Shown in pieces: positions 52,467-60,852 of a stretch of 64,000 bases of DNA. Under the pieces are notes generated by a model. That model was not told the origin of the DNA, ran no database searches, and saw nothing but the letters and a program-made list of their open reading frames with translations. A program made the translations under genes and the position numbers. The first letter of the stretch is position 1. Each line of letters starts with the position of its first letter. The DNA comes from Arthrobacter sp. fls2-241-R2A-200 (lineage in GTDB: Bacteria > Actinomycetota > Actinomycetes > Actinomycetales > Micrococcaceae), in NCBI RefSeq assembly GCF_030209745.1, contig NZ_JARVRJ010000009.1:1-64000 (forward strand), written 5' to 3'.

Positions 52467-54632
52467 CTAGCCTGCCTGGGCCAAGGCCAACGGGAGCACC
52501 GCTCCTACGCCGGCTTGACGCAACGCCCGGGCCGACACAGTCATGGTCCAACGGCTGTCTATAAGATCGTCCACCAAGAGGACCGGCTGTCCATCGATCC
52601 CGGTAAGGCCTTGGGCTAACTCCGGGCCCACCACGAGGCGGTCCCAGACTCCCGCGAGCCTGTACGCGCTGTTGCCCCCGCGGGAGCCCGCCGGGCCGCC
52701 GTGAGCGATCTGCAGTTGGCCCAAGTAGGGCATACGACCAATACCGGCAATTCCTCGGGCAAGCGAGTCAACCAGCAAAGGCTTACTCCGCGAAGGGATA
52801 CTGATCACGGCCGCTGGCCGTCCTGCGCCACTCCACGCGGGACCCCCTTCAGCGCCCGACCATTCGCGCAACACCTGCACACACGCTGTCAGCATGCCCG
52901 GGTCTACGGAGCGGTCGGGGGCGCCCGCCGCGAACAGGTCCCGGAGGGCGCCACCCCAGCCCAAGTCGGTGAGCCTCGCCAAAGCACGCCCTCCGGCCGC
53001 GTTCTCGTCTGGCCTGATCTTGCCTTTGACGGCAACGCCAAGACGATCCATCCCTGAGGGCCACTGGAGTCGTGGTTCGATCACAACGCCGGCCCGGCGC
53101 AAGGTTTGCCCCGCGGCGTCGGCGGCGGACGCCGCTATGTCCTCGGGAAACCATCGACCTGCACAATTATCACAGCGACCACAGGCGGTGGCGCTCTCGT
53201 CATCCAGCACGGAGGTGATGTACTCCATGCGGCAGCCCGCCGTGTCTTGGTAGATCACCATGGAGTCCTGCTCATCGACACGGGCCTCCGCGATACGCGC
53301 GTAGCGCTCGGCATCATAGGTCCAGGATCGTCCAGTTGCTTTCCACCCCCCGCCGACGCGTTCGACAGCTCCGTCCACGGCCAAGACTTTCAACAGGAGC
53401 TCCAATGGCGTTCGTCGAAGATCCACTCGCGCCTCCAGGGCAACCGTGGAAAGGGCTGCCCCTGCCTCACCGAGAACCGACAATACGGCGGCTGCTTTCT
53501 CAGCTGATGGCATGGACGCCGTAGCAAAGTACTGCCAGATTTCACGGTCCTCAGCTCCTGGGAGGAGCAGTACGTCAGCGTTGGCCGCTCCGCGCCCGGC
53601 ACGACCAACTTGCTGGTAGTAAGCGACCGGTGATGAGGGCGCACCGAGGTGGATCACGAACCCCAGATCCGGCTTGTCGAACCCCATGCCCAAGGCGGAG
53701 GTGGCCACAAGGGCCTTCACCTTGTTCTCCTTGAGTAACTGTTCAGCCCGCTCCCGGTCCGCCGGATCGGTTCGCCCTGTGTATGAAAGGACGTTATGGC
53801 CAGCCTCAACCAAAAGCCGGGCTGTGTCCTCCGCCGCTGAAACAGTGAGAGTGTAAATGATCCCGCTGCCGGGCATCTCAGCCAGGTGGGTCAGCAACCA
53901 GCCCAACCGGTCCCGGGAGTCGGGCAGGCTGAGCACCCCGAGCCGCAGCGACTCACGGCCAAGGGCCCCGCGGATGGTCAGCACGCCCTCACCGAGCTGC
54001 TCCTCGATATCATGCACCACCCTTGAGTTCGCCGTTGCAGTGGTAGCAAGGACCGGAACCGATGCCGGCAGTTGGGCTATCAAGTCGGCAATGCGACGAT
54101 AATCGGGACGGAAATCGTGCCCCCAGTCGGAAATGCAATGAGCCTCGTCAATAACCAAAAGGCCCGTCCTGCGGATGAGCTCCGGAAGCTGGTTTTCCCT
54201 GAAAGACGGATTGGTGAGCCGTTCGGGAGATACAAGGAGCACGTCGACCTGGTCCGCAGCCAGCTGACCCAGCACGCTATCCCAGTCGAGCGCATTGGCA
54301 GAGTTTATGGCGACAGCCCGCACACCTGCGCGGGCTGCTGCCGCCACCTGGTCCCGCATGAGCGCGAGCAAGGGCGAGACGATCAGCGTCGGACCTGTTC
54401 CCCGCCGGCGCAGTAGCAATGACGCCACAAAGTAAACAGCGGATTTTCCCCAGCCGGTGCGCTGGACCACCAACGCGCGCCGCCCCTCGTCGACCAAAGC
54501 CTCAATAGCCTCAAATTGGCCGTCGTGGAACGTGGCTTCAGGGTGCCCCACCAGTTCGCGGAGGCATTGCAGGGCGTCCTGTCCGGTAGGTGATTGCACT
54601 GAAACTGAAGCATTCGGGGAGTTGTTGGCCAT
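52467..54632 (-). CDS. RecQ-family DNA helicase with phosphoribosyltransferase-like C-terminus
   Basis: This protein of about 721 aa has superfamily 2 helicase motifs: VVQRTGWGKSAVYF (motif I), LLVIDEAHCISDWGHDFRPDY (motif II with RecQ signature), ATTATA (motif III), ALGMGFDKPDLGFVIH (motif V) and QQVGRAGRG (motif VI). A zinc region with ACGRCDNC follows. The last 50 residues, LTGIDGQPVLLVDDLIDSRWTMT, carry a PRPP-loop-like VLLVDDLIDSRWT that resembles phosphoribosyltransferases. ATG 54632 with GGAG is preferred; 54656 is possible. Confidence 0.9.
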   Translation of the reverse strand: MANNSPNASVSVQSPTGQDALQCLRELVGHPEATFHDGQFEAIEALVDEGRRALVVQRTGWGKSAVYFVASLLLRRRGTGPTLIVSPLLALMRDQVAAAARAGVRAVAINSANALDWDSVLGQLAADQVDVLLVSPERLTNPSFRENQLPELIRRTGLLVIDEAHCISDWGHDFRPDYRRIADLIAQLPASVPVLATTATANSRVVHDIEEQLGEGVLTIRGALGRESLRLGVLSLPDSRDRLGWLLTHLAEMPGSGIIYTLTVSAAEDTARLLVEAGHNVLSYTGRTDPADRERAEQLLKENKVKALVATSALGMGFDKPDLGFVIHLGAPSSPVAYYQQVGRAGRGAANADVLLLPGAEDREIWQYFATASMPSAEKAAAVLSVLGEAGAALSTVALEARVDLRRTPLELLLKVLAVDGAVERVGGGWKATGRSWTYDAERYARIAEARVDEQDSMVIYQDTAGCRMEYITSVLDDESATACGRCDNCAGRWFPEDIAASAADAAGQTLRRAGVVIEPRLQWPSGMDRLGVAVKGKIRPDENAAGGRALARLTDLGWGGALRDLFAAGAPDRSVDPGMLTACVQVLREWSGAEGGPAWSGAGRPAAVISIPSRSKPLLVDSLARGIAGIGRMPYLGQLQIAHGGPAGSRGGNSAYRLAGVWDRLVVGPELAQGLTGIDGQPVLLVDDLIDSRWTMTVSARALRQAGVGAVLPLALAQAG

Positions 54633-54772
54633 CACTCCAGTATTCCAGTCGGTCATGAGGGCCGGAATCGCTGGGCCTCCTATGTGGACAACAGCAGCCA
54701 AGGCCCATCGGCTGTCCACAGACAGCGGCCGGTATAGGTGCCGAATTGCGCGTCCACAGTAGGATTGAGCCC

Positions 54773-56191
54773 GTGACTAAAGAGCAGAACAAGACATTCG
54801 ACCTCTCCGCTTCCTTCAAGGCGTATGACGTCCGTGGCATCGTGGGTGAGTCCATCACGGCCCAGATCGTCGAGGCCGTCGGTGCTGCGTTCATTGACGT
54901 CCTGGGCCTCGAGGGCGGCACAGTGCTGGTTGGTGGCGATATGCGCCCATCTTCACCGGAGTTCAGCGAAGCCTTCGCCAAGGGTGCAGCAACACGGGGA
55001 GCCAACGTGCAATTGCTGGACCTGATCTCCACCGATGAGCTTTATTACGCATGCGGGGCCCTCAATGCTGCAGGCGCCACGTTCACGGCGAGCCACAACC
55101 CTGCGCAGTACAACGGCATCAAAATGGCCAAGGCCGGAGCGCAACCCATCTCTTCTGAGTCCGGACTTAAGGAAATTCAAGCCCTCGCCGAGCAGTACCT
55201 GAACGCCGGCGTTATCCCCGCCGCGGCCAGCCGCGGGGAGATCGGCGTGCACGATGTCCTCAAGGACTACTCTGTGTACCTGCGTCAACTGGTTGATCTC
55301 TCCGGTTCCCGTCCGCTGAGGATTGTGGTCGACGCGGGCAACGGAATGGCGGGCCTGACCACACCGGCGGTCCTGGGCGACAGGTTGCTTCCGGCCCTGC
55401 CGTTCGAGATCATCCCGCTGTACTTCGAACTTGACGGCTCGTTCCCGAACCACCCGGCCAACCCGCTGGAACCGGAGAACCTCCGCGATCTCCAGGCCGC
55501 CGTCATCAAGCACGGCGCCGACATCGGCTTGGCGTTCGACGGCGACGCTGACCGCTGCTTTGTGATCGACGAAAACGGTAACCCGGTTTCCCCTTCCGCC
55601 ATCACTGGCATGGTCGCCCGCCGCGAGATCGCCAGGGCACAGGCAGCGGGCGAACAGACCCCCGTCATCATCCACAATCTCCTGACGTCCAAGGCCGTTC
55701 CGGAGCTCGTAGCTACAGACGGCGGTCGCGCAGTCCGGACCCGCGTGGGGCACTCGTTCATTAAGGCCGTCATGGCCGAGGAAGGAGCAGTCTTCGGCGG
55801 GGAACACTCGGCCCACTTCTACTTCCGCGATTTCTGGAACGCGGACACCGGAATGCTTGCCGCCATGCACGTCCTCGCCGCCTTAGGAGAGCAGGACCGT
55901 CCACTGTCCGAGCTCGGACGCCAGTACGAGCCCTACGTCTCTTCCGGGGAAATCAACTCGGAGATCGAGGACAAAGCCGGAGCGGTGGAGCGCGTCCGCG
56001 TGGACTTCGAAAATGAAAACGTAGAAATCGATCATTTGGACGGCAGCACCTTCACTGCCAAGGACGGTAGCTGGTGGTTCAACTTGCGTCCATCCAACAC
56101 CGAACCATTCCTCCGGTTGAACGCAGAGGCCACGGACCAGCCCACCATGGAAAAGATCCGTGACCGTGTCCTCGCCCTGGTCCGGGCTTAG
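54773..56191 (+). CDS. manB: Phosphomannomutase/phosphoglucomutase
   Basis: This 472-aa alpha-D-phosphohexomutase has the active-site serine in TFTASHNPAQYNGIK, the metal loop LAFDGDADRCF, the sugar-binding GGEHSAHFYF and the phosphate-binding RPSNTEPFLRLN. It interconverts hexose 1- and 6-phosphates for cell-wall sugars. GTG 54773 is preceded by AGGATTGAG and fits the family start; the frame to 54746 is unconserved. The next gene begins 12 bp later. Confidence 0.93.
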   Translation: MTKEQNKTFDLSASFKAYDVRGIVGESITAQIVEAVGAAFIDVLGLEGGTVLVGGDMRPSSPEFSEAFAKGAATRGANVQLLDLISTDELYYACGALNAAGATFTASHNPAQYNGIKMAKAGAQPISSESGLKEIQALAEQYLNAGVIPAAASRGEIGVHDVLKDYSVYLRQLVDLSGSRPLRIVVDAGNGMAGLTTPAVLGDRLLPALPFEIIPLYFELDGSFPNHPANPLEPENLRDLQAAVIKHGADIGLAFDGDADRCFVIDENGNPVSPSAITGMVARREIARAQAAGEQTPVIIHNLLTSKAVPELVATDGGRAVRTRVGHSFIKAVMAEEGAVFGGEHSAHFYFRDFWNADTGMLAAMHVLAALGEQDRPLSELGRQYEPYVSSGEINSEIEDKAGAVERVRVDFENENVEIDHLDGSTFTAKDGSWWFNLRPSNTEPFLRLNAEATDQPTMEKIRDRVLALVRA

Positions 56192-56203
56192 GAGCCGGAC
56201 AGT

Positions 56204-56740
56204 ATGAGCGAATTGGGCACCGGCGATGCCATCCCGGACAACGGAAATTCCGGCGATACCCCGTCCGGGGAACCAGCTGCGTCAGCGGAATTTACTGGTC
56301 CGCAGGAGTCGGTTCAGGATAGGGAGTTACGGGAAACCCTGGGAACCGGGCTAGGCACGGCTCAGGAGCATCTCCAACAGAACGGCGGATTCTTTCCCTT
56401 CGGCGTAACGCTCTTAAATGATGGAGAGCTAAGGGTTCTCCTCGTCACCCCCGGCGAGCCCGATGAGGACGGGGAAGTCGATGCCGGAAAGATGCTGGAC
56501 GATCTTCATGAGCTGCTTCGCCAAAGCCGTGACGAGTTCCGGGCCGCAGCAATCATTAGCGATGTCAGCCTCCCGGAACACGGCTCCGACGGCATTCATG
56601 GTGCGGCCGAGCACCGGGATGGAAGCGTGCGCGCCGCCATCATTCCCTACACCCCGGGTGCTGAGGGCTTCGTCTTTCAGGCGATGGAACCCGACACCCA
56701 CGAGCCATCCATTTGGGTGGACGAGAGCTACCTAGGCTGA
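56204..56740 (+). CDS. Uncharacterised acidic protein after manB
   Basis: This 178-aa acidic protein has a disordered N-terminus of about 45 residues, then a small alpha/beta region: GVTLLNDGELRVLLVTP, a helix, AAAIISDVSLPE, RAAIIPYTPGAEGFVFQ. No signal peptide or known catalytic motif. It is co-transcribed with manB (gap 12 bp) and just upstream of nsrR (gap 4 bp). Unknown function. Confidence 0.75.
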   Translation: MSELGTGDAIPDNGNSGDTPSGEPAASAEFTGPQESVQDRELRETLGTGLGTAQEHLQQNGGFFPFGVTLLNDGELRVLLVTPGEPDEDGEVDAGKMLDDLHELLRQSRDEFRAAAIISDVSLPEHGSDGIHGAAEHRDGSVRAAIIPYTPGAEGFVFQAMEPDTHEPSIWVDESYLG

Positions 56741-56744
56741 ATCC

Positions 56745-57215
56745 ATGAAGATCAACGCCTTCGCCGATGTCAGCCTTCGCGCCATCATGGTGTTGGCGGC
56801 GGTTCCTGAGGGCGCCCTGCTGACCACTCAGGCGGTGGCCGACGCAGTCGGAACACCGTACAACCATGTCAGCAAGGCAATGGTTCGTTTGCGCTCGCTC
56901 GGCTTTATCGACGTTGAACGTGGCCGTCTGGGCGGTTCGCGGCTTAGCGAATCCGGGCGTAAAGCCACCGTTGGAACGCTCCTCCGCCATTTGGACAGCC
57001 GGCAAGACCCCGCCGAGTGTCAGTCAAGCACTGGGGATTGTCCGCTCATCACCGAATGCGCACTGCGCCATGCCATGAGTCGCGCACGTGAGGCTTTCTA
57101 CCAGGAGCTCGACGGAGTAGTCATCTCATCGCTCCCCCATGCTCGACAAATGAACCCGGTTTTCCAGTCCATCGGCCTCCGGCCTGAATTCAGGAAGCCC
57201 GCGGCGCAACTCTGA
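56745..57215 (+). CDS. nsrR: Rrf2-family regulator, NsrR-like
   Basis: This 156-aa Rrf2 regulator has a winged helix (ALLTTQAVADAVGTPYNHVSKAMVRL) and three cysteines, AECQ, GDCPLITEC, at the spacing expected for an iron-sulfur cluster. NsrR proteins sense nitric oxide and repress detoxification genes. No flavohaemoglobin gene lies beside it, so the target is elsewhere. The name is likely but not proven; other Rrf2 members share the cluster. Confidence 0.82.
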   Translation: MKINAFADVSLRAIMVLAAVPEGALLTTQAVADAVGTPYNHVSKAMVRLRSLGFIDVERGRLGGSRLSESGRKATVGTLLRHLDSRQDPAECQSSTGDCPLITECALRHAMSRAREAFYQELDGVVISSLPHARQMNPVFQSIGLRPEFRKPAAQL

Positions 57216-57236
57216 CCAAAGCACTCTGACCAAAGC
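57209..57236. repeat. 14-bp tandem duplication across the nsrR stop codon
   Basis: ACTCTGACCAAAGC occurs twice head to tail. The first copy contains the nsrR stop codon TGA, so the duplication leaves the protein unchanged. Confidence 0.8.
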
Positions 57237-57285
57237 ACGACGGCGGCCCGTCACCCTTCAACCGAGGGTGACGGGCCGCCGTCGT
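57237..57285. terminator. Long perfect terminator palindrome, nsrR/pckG
   Basis: A 21-bp arm beginning ACGACGGCGGCCCG pairs exactly with its complement around a 7-nt loop. It lies between convergent genes. The arm shares ACGACGGCGGCC with the palindrome at 23381. Confidence 0.85.
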
Positions 57286-57316
57286 TCACTTAAGAACGCC
57301 GTTGTTCCTAAGAGGT

Positions 57317-59143
57317 CTAGGCCAGTCGGGCCTTAAGGCCATCCAGCTCGGACTGCAGTGCCGCCGGGAGTGATTCGCCGAAGTTGGCAAACCACTCCTC
57401 GATGGATGCCAGCTCGGTTGCCCACTCGTCCGGATCCACCCGAACAGCGGCTTCAACCTCGGCCGGAGTCATGTCCAGGCCTTCCAGATCGATGGCTTCA
57501 CCGGTCGGAACAAAACCGATCGGCGTCTCCACCGCCTCAGCCTTGCCTTCGAGGCGCTCGATAGCCCATTTAAGGACGCGGGCGTTGTCGCCGAATCCGG
57601 GCCATGCGAATCCACCCTCAGGTGTGCGTCGGAACCAGTTGACCAAGAAGATCTTGGGCAGACGGGCGGGGTTGGCCTTGGCGGAAAGGTTCACCCAGTG
57701 GTTCAGGTAGTCACCCGCGTCGTAACCGATGAAGGGAAGCATCGCCATTGGGTCGCGGCGTACAACCCCGACGGCGCCGGCAGCCGCAGCGGTGGTTTCC
57801 GAGGACAGCGTGGAGCCCATGAAGATGCCATTTGACCAATCGCGGGCTTCGGTCACCAGCGGGATGGTGGTCTTGCGGCGGCCACCGAAGAGGATTGCGG
57901 AAAGTTCCACACCATCCGGGCTGAAGTACTCCTCAGCGAGCATGTCGATCTGGTCGATCGGCGTGCAGAAGCGCGAGTTGGGGTGCGCCGCAGGTGTATC
58001 CGAGTCCGGAGTCCAGGAGTTGCCCTGCCAGTCGGTCAGGTGCGCTGGAGTTTCCTCCGTCATACCCTCCCACCAGACACCGCCGTCATCGGTGAGGGCC
58101 ACGTTGGTGAAGATGCTGTTGCCCTTGGCGATGGCGCGCATGGCGTTCGGGTTGGTGCCCCAGCCGGTGCCGGGAGCAACCCCGAACAGTCCTGCTTCAG
58201 GGTTGACGGCGCGGAGCTCACCTTCTTTGCCGAAGCGCATCCACGTGATGTCATCACCGAGGGTTTCCACCTTCCAACCCTTAATGGTGGGGTCCAACAG
58301 CGCAAGGTTGGTTTTTCCGCAGGCCGACGGGAAAGCAGCGGAGACGTAGTAGGTCTTCTGCTCAGGGGACGTCAGCTTGAGGATGAGCATGTGCTCAGCC
58401 AACCAGCCTTCATCGCGGGCCATGACAGAAGCAATGCGCAGCGCAAAGCATTTCTTGCCGAGCAATGCGTTGCCACCGTAGCCCGAACCGAAGGACCAGA
58501 TGGAGCGTTCTTCGGGGAAGTGCACAATCCACTTATCCGGGTTGCAGGGCCATGCGACGTCGGCCTGACCGTCTTCCAGCGGAGCGCCGAGGGAGTGCAG
58601 AGCCGGAACGAAGAATGCATCGGTCTGCGTAATGCGGTCCAGGACGTCGGTGCCGATGCGGGCCATGATGCGCATTGAGGCAACCACGTAGGCGGAGTCA
58701 GTGATCTCGACGCCAAACTTGGGATCCTCTGCATCAAGGTGACCCATGACGAAGGGGATGACGTACATGGTGCGGCCGCGCATGGAGCCCGCGAACAATC
58801 CGCGCAGCTTCTGCTTCATCTCGGCCGGAGCCATCCAGTTGTTGGTGAAGCCGGCGTCGCGCTTGTTTTCGGAGCAGATGAAGGTCTGCTCCTCTACGCG
58901 GGCAACATCGGCCGGGTCAGAGAACGCCGCGAAGGAGTTGGGGAACGTTTCCGGGTTCAACCTCTGCAGGGTCCCGGCTTCGACGAGTTCGTCCGTTAGT
59001 TTCTTGTTTTCTGCTTCACTACCGTCAACCCAGTGGATTCGCTCGGGCTGGGTCAGTTCGGCAACTTCCTCTACCCAAGCCAGAAGGCCAGCATGCGTAG
59101 TAGGTGCCTTCTCAAGCAGCGGCAGTCGCGCCAGATCGCCCAT
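57317..59143 (-). CDS. pckG: Phosphoenolpyruvate carboxykinase (GTP)
   Basis: PckG converts oxaloacetate and GTP to PEP, the entry to gluconeogenesis. At 608 aa it matches the GTP-dependent family. [13 protein letters not shown] is the P-loop with the reactive cysteine; the metal and guanine-binding parts [14 protein letters not shown] and [15 protein letters not shown] are present. It is monocistronic. A CRP-type site lies about 150 bp upstream, which fits control by carbon status. Confidence 0.96.
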   Translation of the reverse strand: MGDLARLPLLEKAPTTHAGLLAWVEEVAELTQPERIHWVDGSEAENKKLTDELVEAGTLQRLNPETFPNSFAAFSDPADVARVEEQTFICSENKRDAGFTNNWMAPAEMKQKLRGLFAGSMRGRTMYVIPFVMGHLDAEDPKFGVEITDSAYVVASMRIMARIGTDVLDRITQTDAFFVPALHSLGAPLEDGQADVAWPCNPDKWIVHFPEERSIWSFGSGYGGNALLGKKCFALRIASVMARDEGWLAEHMLILKLTSPEQKTYYVSAAFPSACGKTNLALLDPTIKGWKVETLGDDITWMRFGKEGELRAVNPEAGLFGVAPGTGWGTNPNAMRAIAKGNSIFTNVALTDDGGVWWEGMTEETPAHLTDWQGNSWTPDSDTPAAHPNSRFCTPIDQIDMLAEEYFSPDGVELSAILFGGRRKTTIPLVTEARDWSNGIFMGSTLSSETTAAAAGAVGVVRRDPMAMLPFIGYDAGDYLNHWVNLSAKANPARLPKIFLVNWFRRTPEGGFAWPGFGDNARVLKWAIERLEGKAEAVETPIGFVPTGEAIDLEGLDMTPAEVEAAVRVDPDEWATELASIEEWFANFGESLPAALQSELDGLKARLA

Positions 59144-59293
59144 TGCGGTTCCCTTCCTCGGGTTCAGTGGTGTGTCCTAAACGATAGGGGCCGCGGACCA
59201 GACCAATCCGTTGTCAGACATATGACGTCCACCTACGCAAAAAGCAAAAACCTCTAGAAATCAAGGGAGCGGACGCAGAAACGCGACATTTAA

Positions 59294-59307
59294 GTGACTA
59301 AGGTCAC
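59294..59307. promoter_or_regulatory. CRP-type site upstream of pckG
   Basis: GTGACTAAGGTCAC, a perfect GTGA-N6-TCAC palindrome, matches the core of CRP/GlxR sites. It sits between pckG and tRNA-Arg, nearer to pckG regulation than to the tRNA promoter. Confidence 0.5.
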
Positions 59308-59345
59308 GTAGACCGGTCTAGTCGGCTAGGTAACACCAGTTGGAT

Positions 59346-59374
59346 TTGGAACTTCACATGAACTTCTGTAAAGT
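59346..59374 (+). promoter_or_regulatory. Promoter of tRNA-Arg
   Basis: TTGGAA (59346-59351) and TAAAGT (59369-59374) are spaced by 17 bp, about 50 bp before the tRNA. Confidence 0.6.
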
Positions 59375-59426
59375 TTATTGAGGTTCGAGGGGGTCTGAGA
59401 AACAGACTGCCGCGAAACACGAAAAT

Positions 59427-59500
<74 letters not shown>

Positions 59501-59507
59501 CAAATCA

Positions 59508-59540
59508 AGACCCGCATCGGTTAGCCGATGCGGGTCTTTT
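59508..59540 (+). terminator. Terminator of tRNA-Arg
   Basis: AGACCCGCATCGG pairs with CCGATGCGGGTCT around TTAG and is followed by TTTT. The 180 bp between it and the gntR stop codon hold nothing I can support. Confidence 0.9.
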
Positions 59541-59718
59541 TGTTTCTCCAGCAGGACAATTTCTCCCGGGCCGCGCAAGCCCGCCAGAGGCAATGCGCAA
59601 GCCTACCTAAGGCAATGAGCAGCAGCGCGCGTGGGCACCCCGGGCCTGCTCTGCGGCTACTCAGTAGGGCGCGGGAGGGAGACCTGCCCCCACTCGCGCC
59701 CCAATTAACCGTCCCCAA

Positions 59719-60447
59719 CTAGTCGCGCACGGCCTCTTCGATACGGCGCCGAATACCGTCAAAATGCCGGTTAAGCAGCTCGGCGGCCAGGACTTTATTG
59801 CCCGCCGCCACTGCCGCGTAAATGCTGCGATGGTTCGCGGCGGTCTTGATCAGGTCCTCATTGCCGGGCCCGATCTCCAGATGGATCTTTCGGTACACCT
59901 TCCAGAACACGCCCATCAGGTTGATGAGGAGTTCATTGTTGAGGGGTTCGAATAGTCTGCGATGGAACTCGGCGTCGGCCATGACGAAGTTTTCCCCGGC
60001 ACCCGCCAGCTCCTCCATCTGCTTGACCGACTCTTCAATGCTGGCCAGCTGTTCTTTGGTCATGACATCGATGGACGAGCCGATAAGTCCCGACTCAAGT
60101 GCTTGACGCACGTCAACCAGCTGCAACGCTTCGAGCCCCTGGTGACGAAGCGATAGTCTTCCCCGGAACGTGAGTCCGTCTGCGAGCGCGTCGAAGTTAG
60201 TGGGCGCCACGAACATGCCGAAACCGTGGCGGATCTCGATGACGCCGAGCGCCTGCAGGACTTTGAGGGATTCACGTAGCGTGTTGCGGCCGACGCCGAG
60301 TGCCACGGATAGCTCATTCTCTGTCGGCAAGGGATCGCCCGCCTCGAGCTCACGCTCCAGGATCAGTTCCATAATGTCCGACTGCAAGGCTCGCAGCCTG
60401 GTCTGTGCGCTGAACCGCGCTTGCGGGACTACACCGGAAGTTGTCAT
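59719..60447 (-). CDS. GntR-family regulator (FCD domain)
   Basis: This 242-aa regulator has an N-terminal winged helix (PLPTENELSVALGVGRNTLRESLKVLQALGV) and a C-terminal all-helical FCD domain with the metal-binding set including DAEFHRRLFEPL and NHRSIYAAV. FadR-subfamily members sense small organic acids. GGAGAGC before the ATG supports the start. No operon partner lies nearby, so the target is not evident. Confidence 0.9.
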   Translation of the reverse strand: MTTSGVVPQARFSAQTRLRALQSDIMELILERELEAGDPLPTENELSVALGVGRNTLRESLKVLQALGVIEIRHGFGMFVAPTNFDALADGLTFRGRLSLRHQGLEALQLVDVRQALESGLIGSSIDVMTKEQLASIEESVKQMEELAGAGENFVMADAEFHRRLFEPLNNELLINLMGVFWKVYRKIHLEIGPGNEDLIKTAANHRSIYAAVAAGNKVLAAELLNRHFDGIRRRIEEAVRD

Positions 60448-60647
60448 GGCGCTCTCCTTGCAAATGCACCAACCGGGAGTTCGGAGGGTTCGGATGCTCC
60501 AATTCCGGACGGTGCAGCGTTAATGTTGAGGCGAGCTTATTACCCGCCGCAGAATCAGTGACTCGCGACATACAATATCGGATGTCCCACCTCCTTCATA
60601 GGTCATGTGGCCAAATCCGTCGAGATTTCGCCTGCCCGCACAGCCTC

Positions 60648-60739
60648 CGTTCTGCTGGATCATTCAAACCGCCTCCATGCGGAAGGGCTGTCTCGACGGC
60701 GTTCTGCACAGCTTGACCTGCTGATGATCCAGCAGAACG
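60648..60739. repeat. 16-bp inverted repeat
   Basis: CGTTCTGCTGGATCAT (60648-60663) has its exact complement at 60724-60739, 60 bp apart. The spacing and perfect arms suggest a small non-autonomous element end pair or a two-site operator; no flanking direct repeat was found. Confidence 0.6.
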
Positions 60740-60756
60740 TAGCGATGCACGAGTAG

Positions 60757-60829
60757 CCCTGCGTTGCGGGGCCCGCTCTGCACCCCTAAACACGCTCAAA
60801 CCCGGCAAAGCGGGCCCCGCAACGCAGGG
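60757..60829. repeat. 21-bp inverted repeat (large stem-loop)
   Basis: CCCTGCGTTGCGGGGCCCGC plus T (60757-60777) pairs exactly with 60809-60829 around a 31-nt loop. The right arm ends 23 bp before the reductase ATG, so the stem could affect its translation or end upstream transcripts. Confidence 0.75.
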
Positions 60830-60852
60830 GGAAGCGGCGGTAGGCTTTCCAC

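Larger units (their letters stand above)
60448..60852. other. Intergenic spacer with two inverted repeats
   Basis: This 405-bp gap between gntR and the reductase gene holds no credible coding frame. Its first 200 bp have no recognised signal beyond the gntR promoter region. The remainder is dominated by a 16-bp and a 21-bp inverted repeat, listed separately. Confidence 0.6.

Noticed and set aside
60448..60852. CRISPR-like or small-gene content in the repeat-bearing spacer
   Set aside because: There are only paired inverted repeats, no regularly spaced direct repeats, and no frame with a ribosome-binding site.
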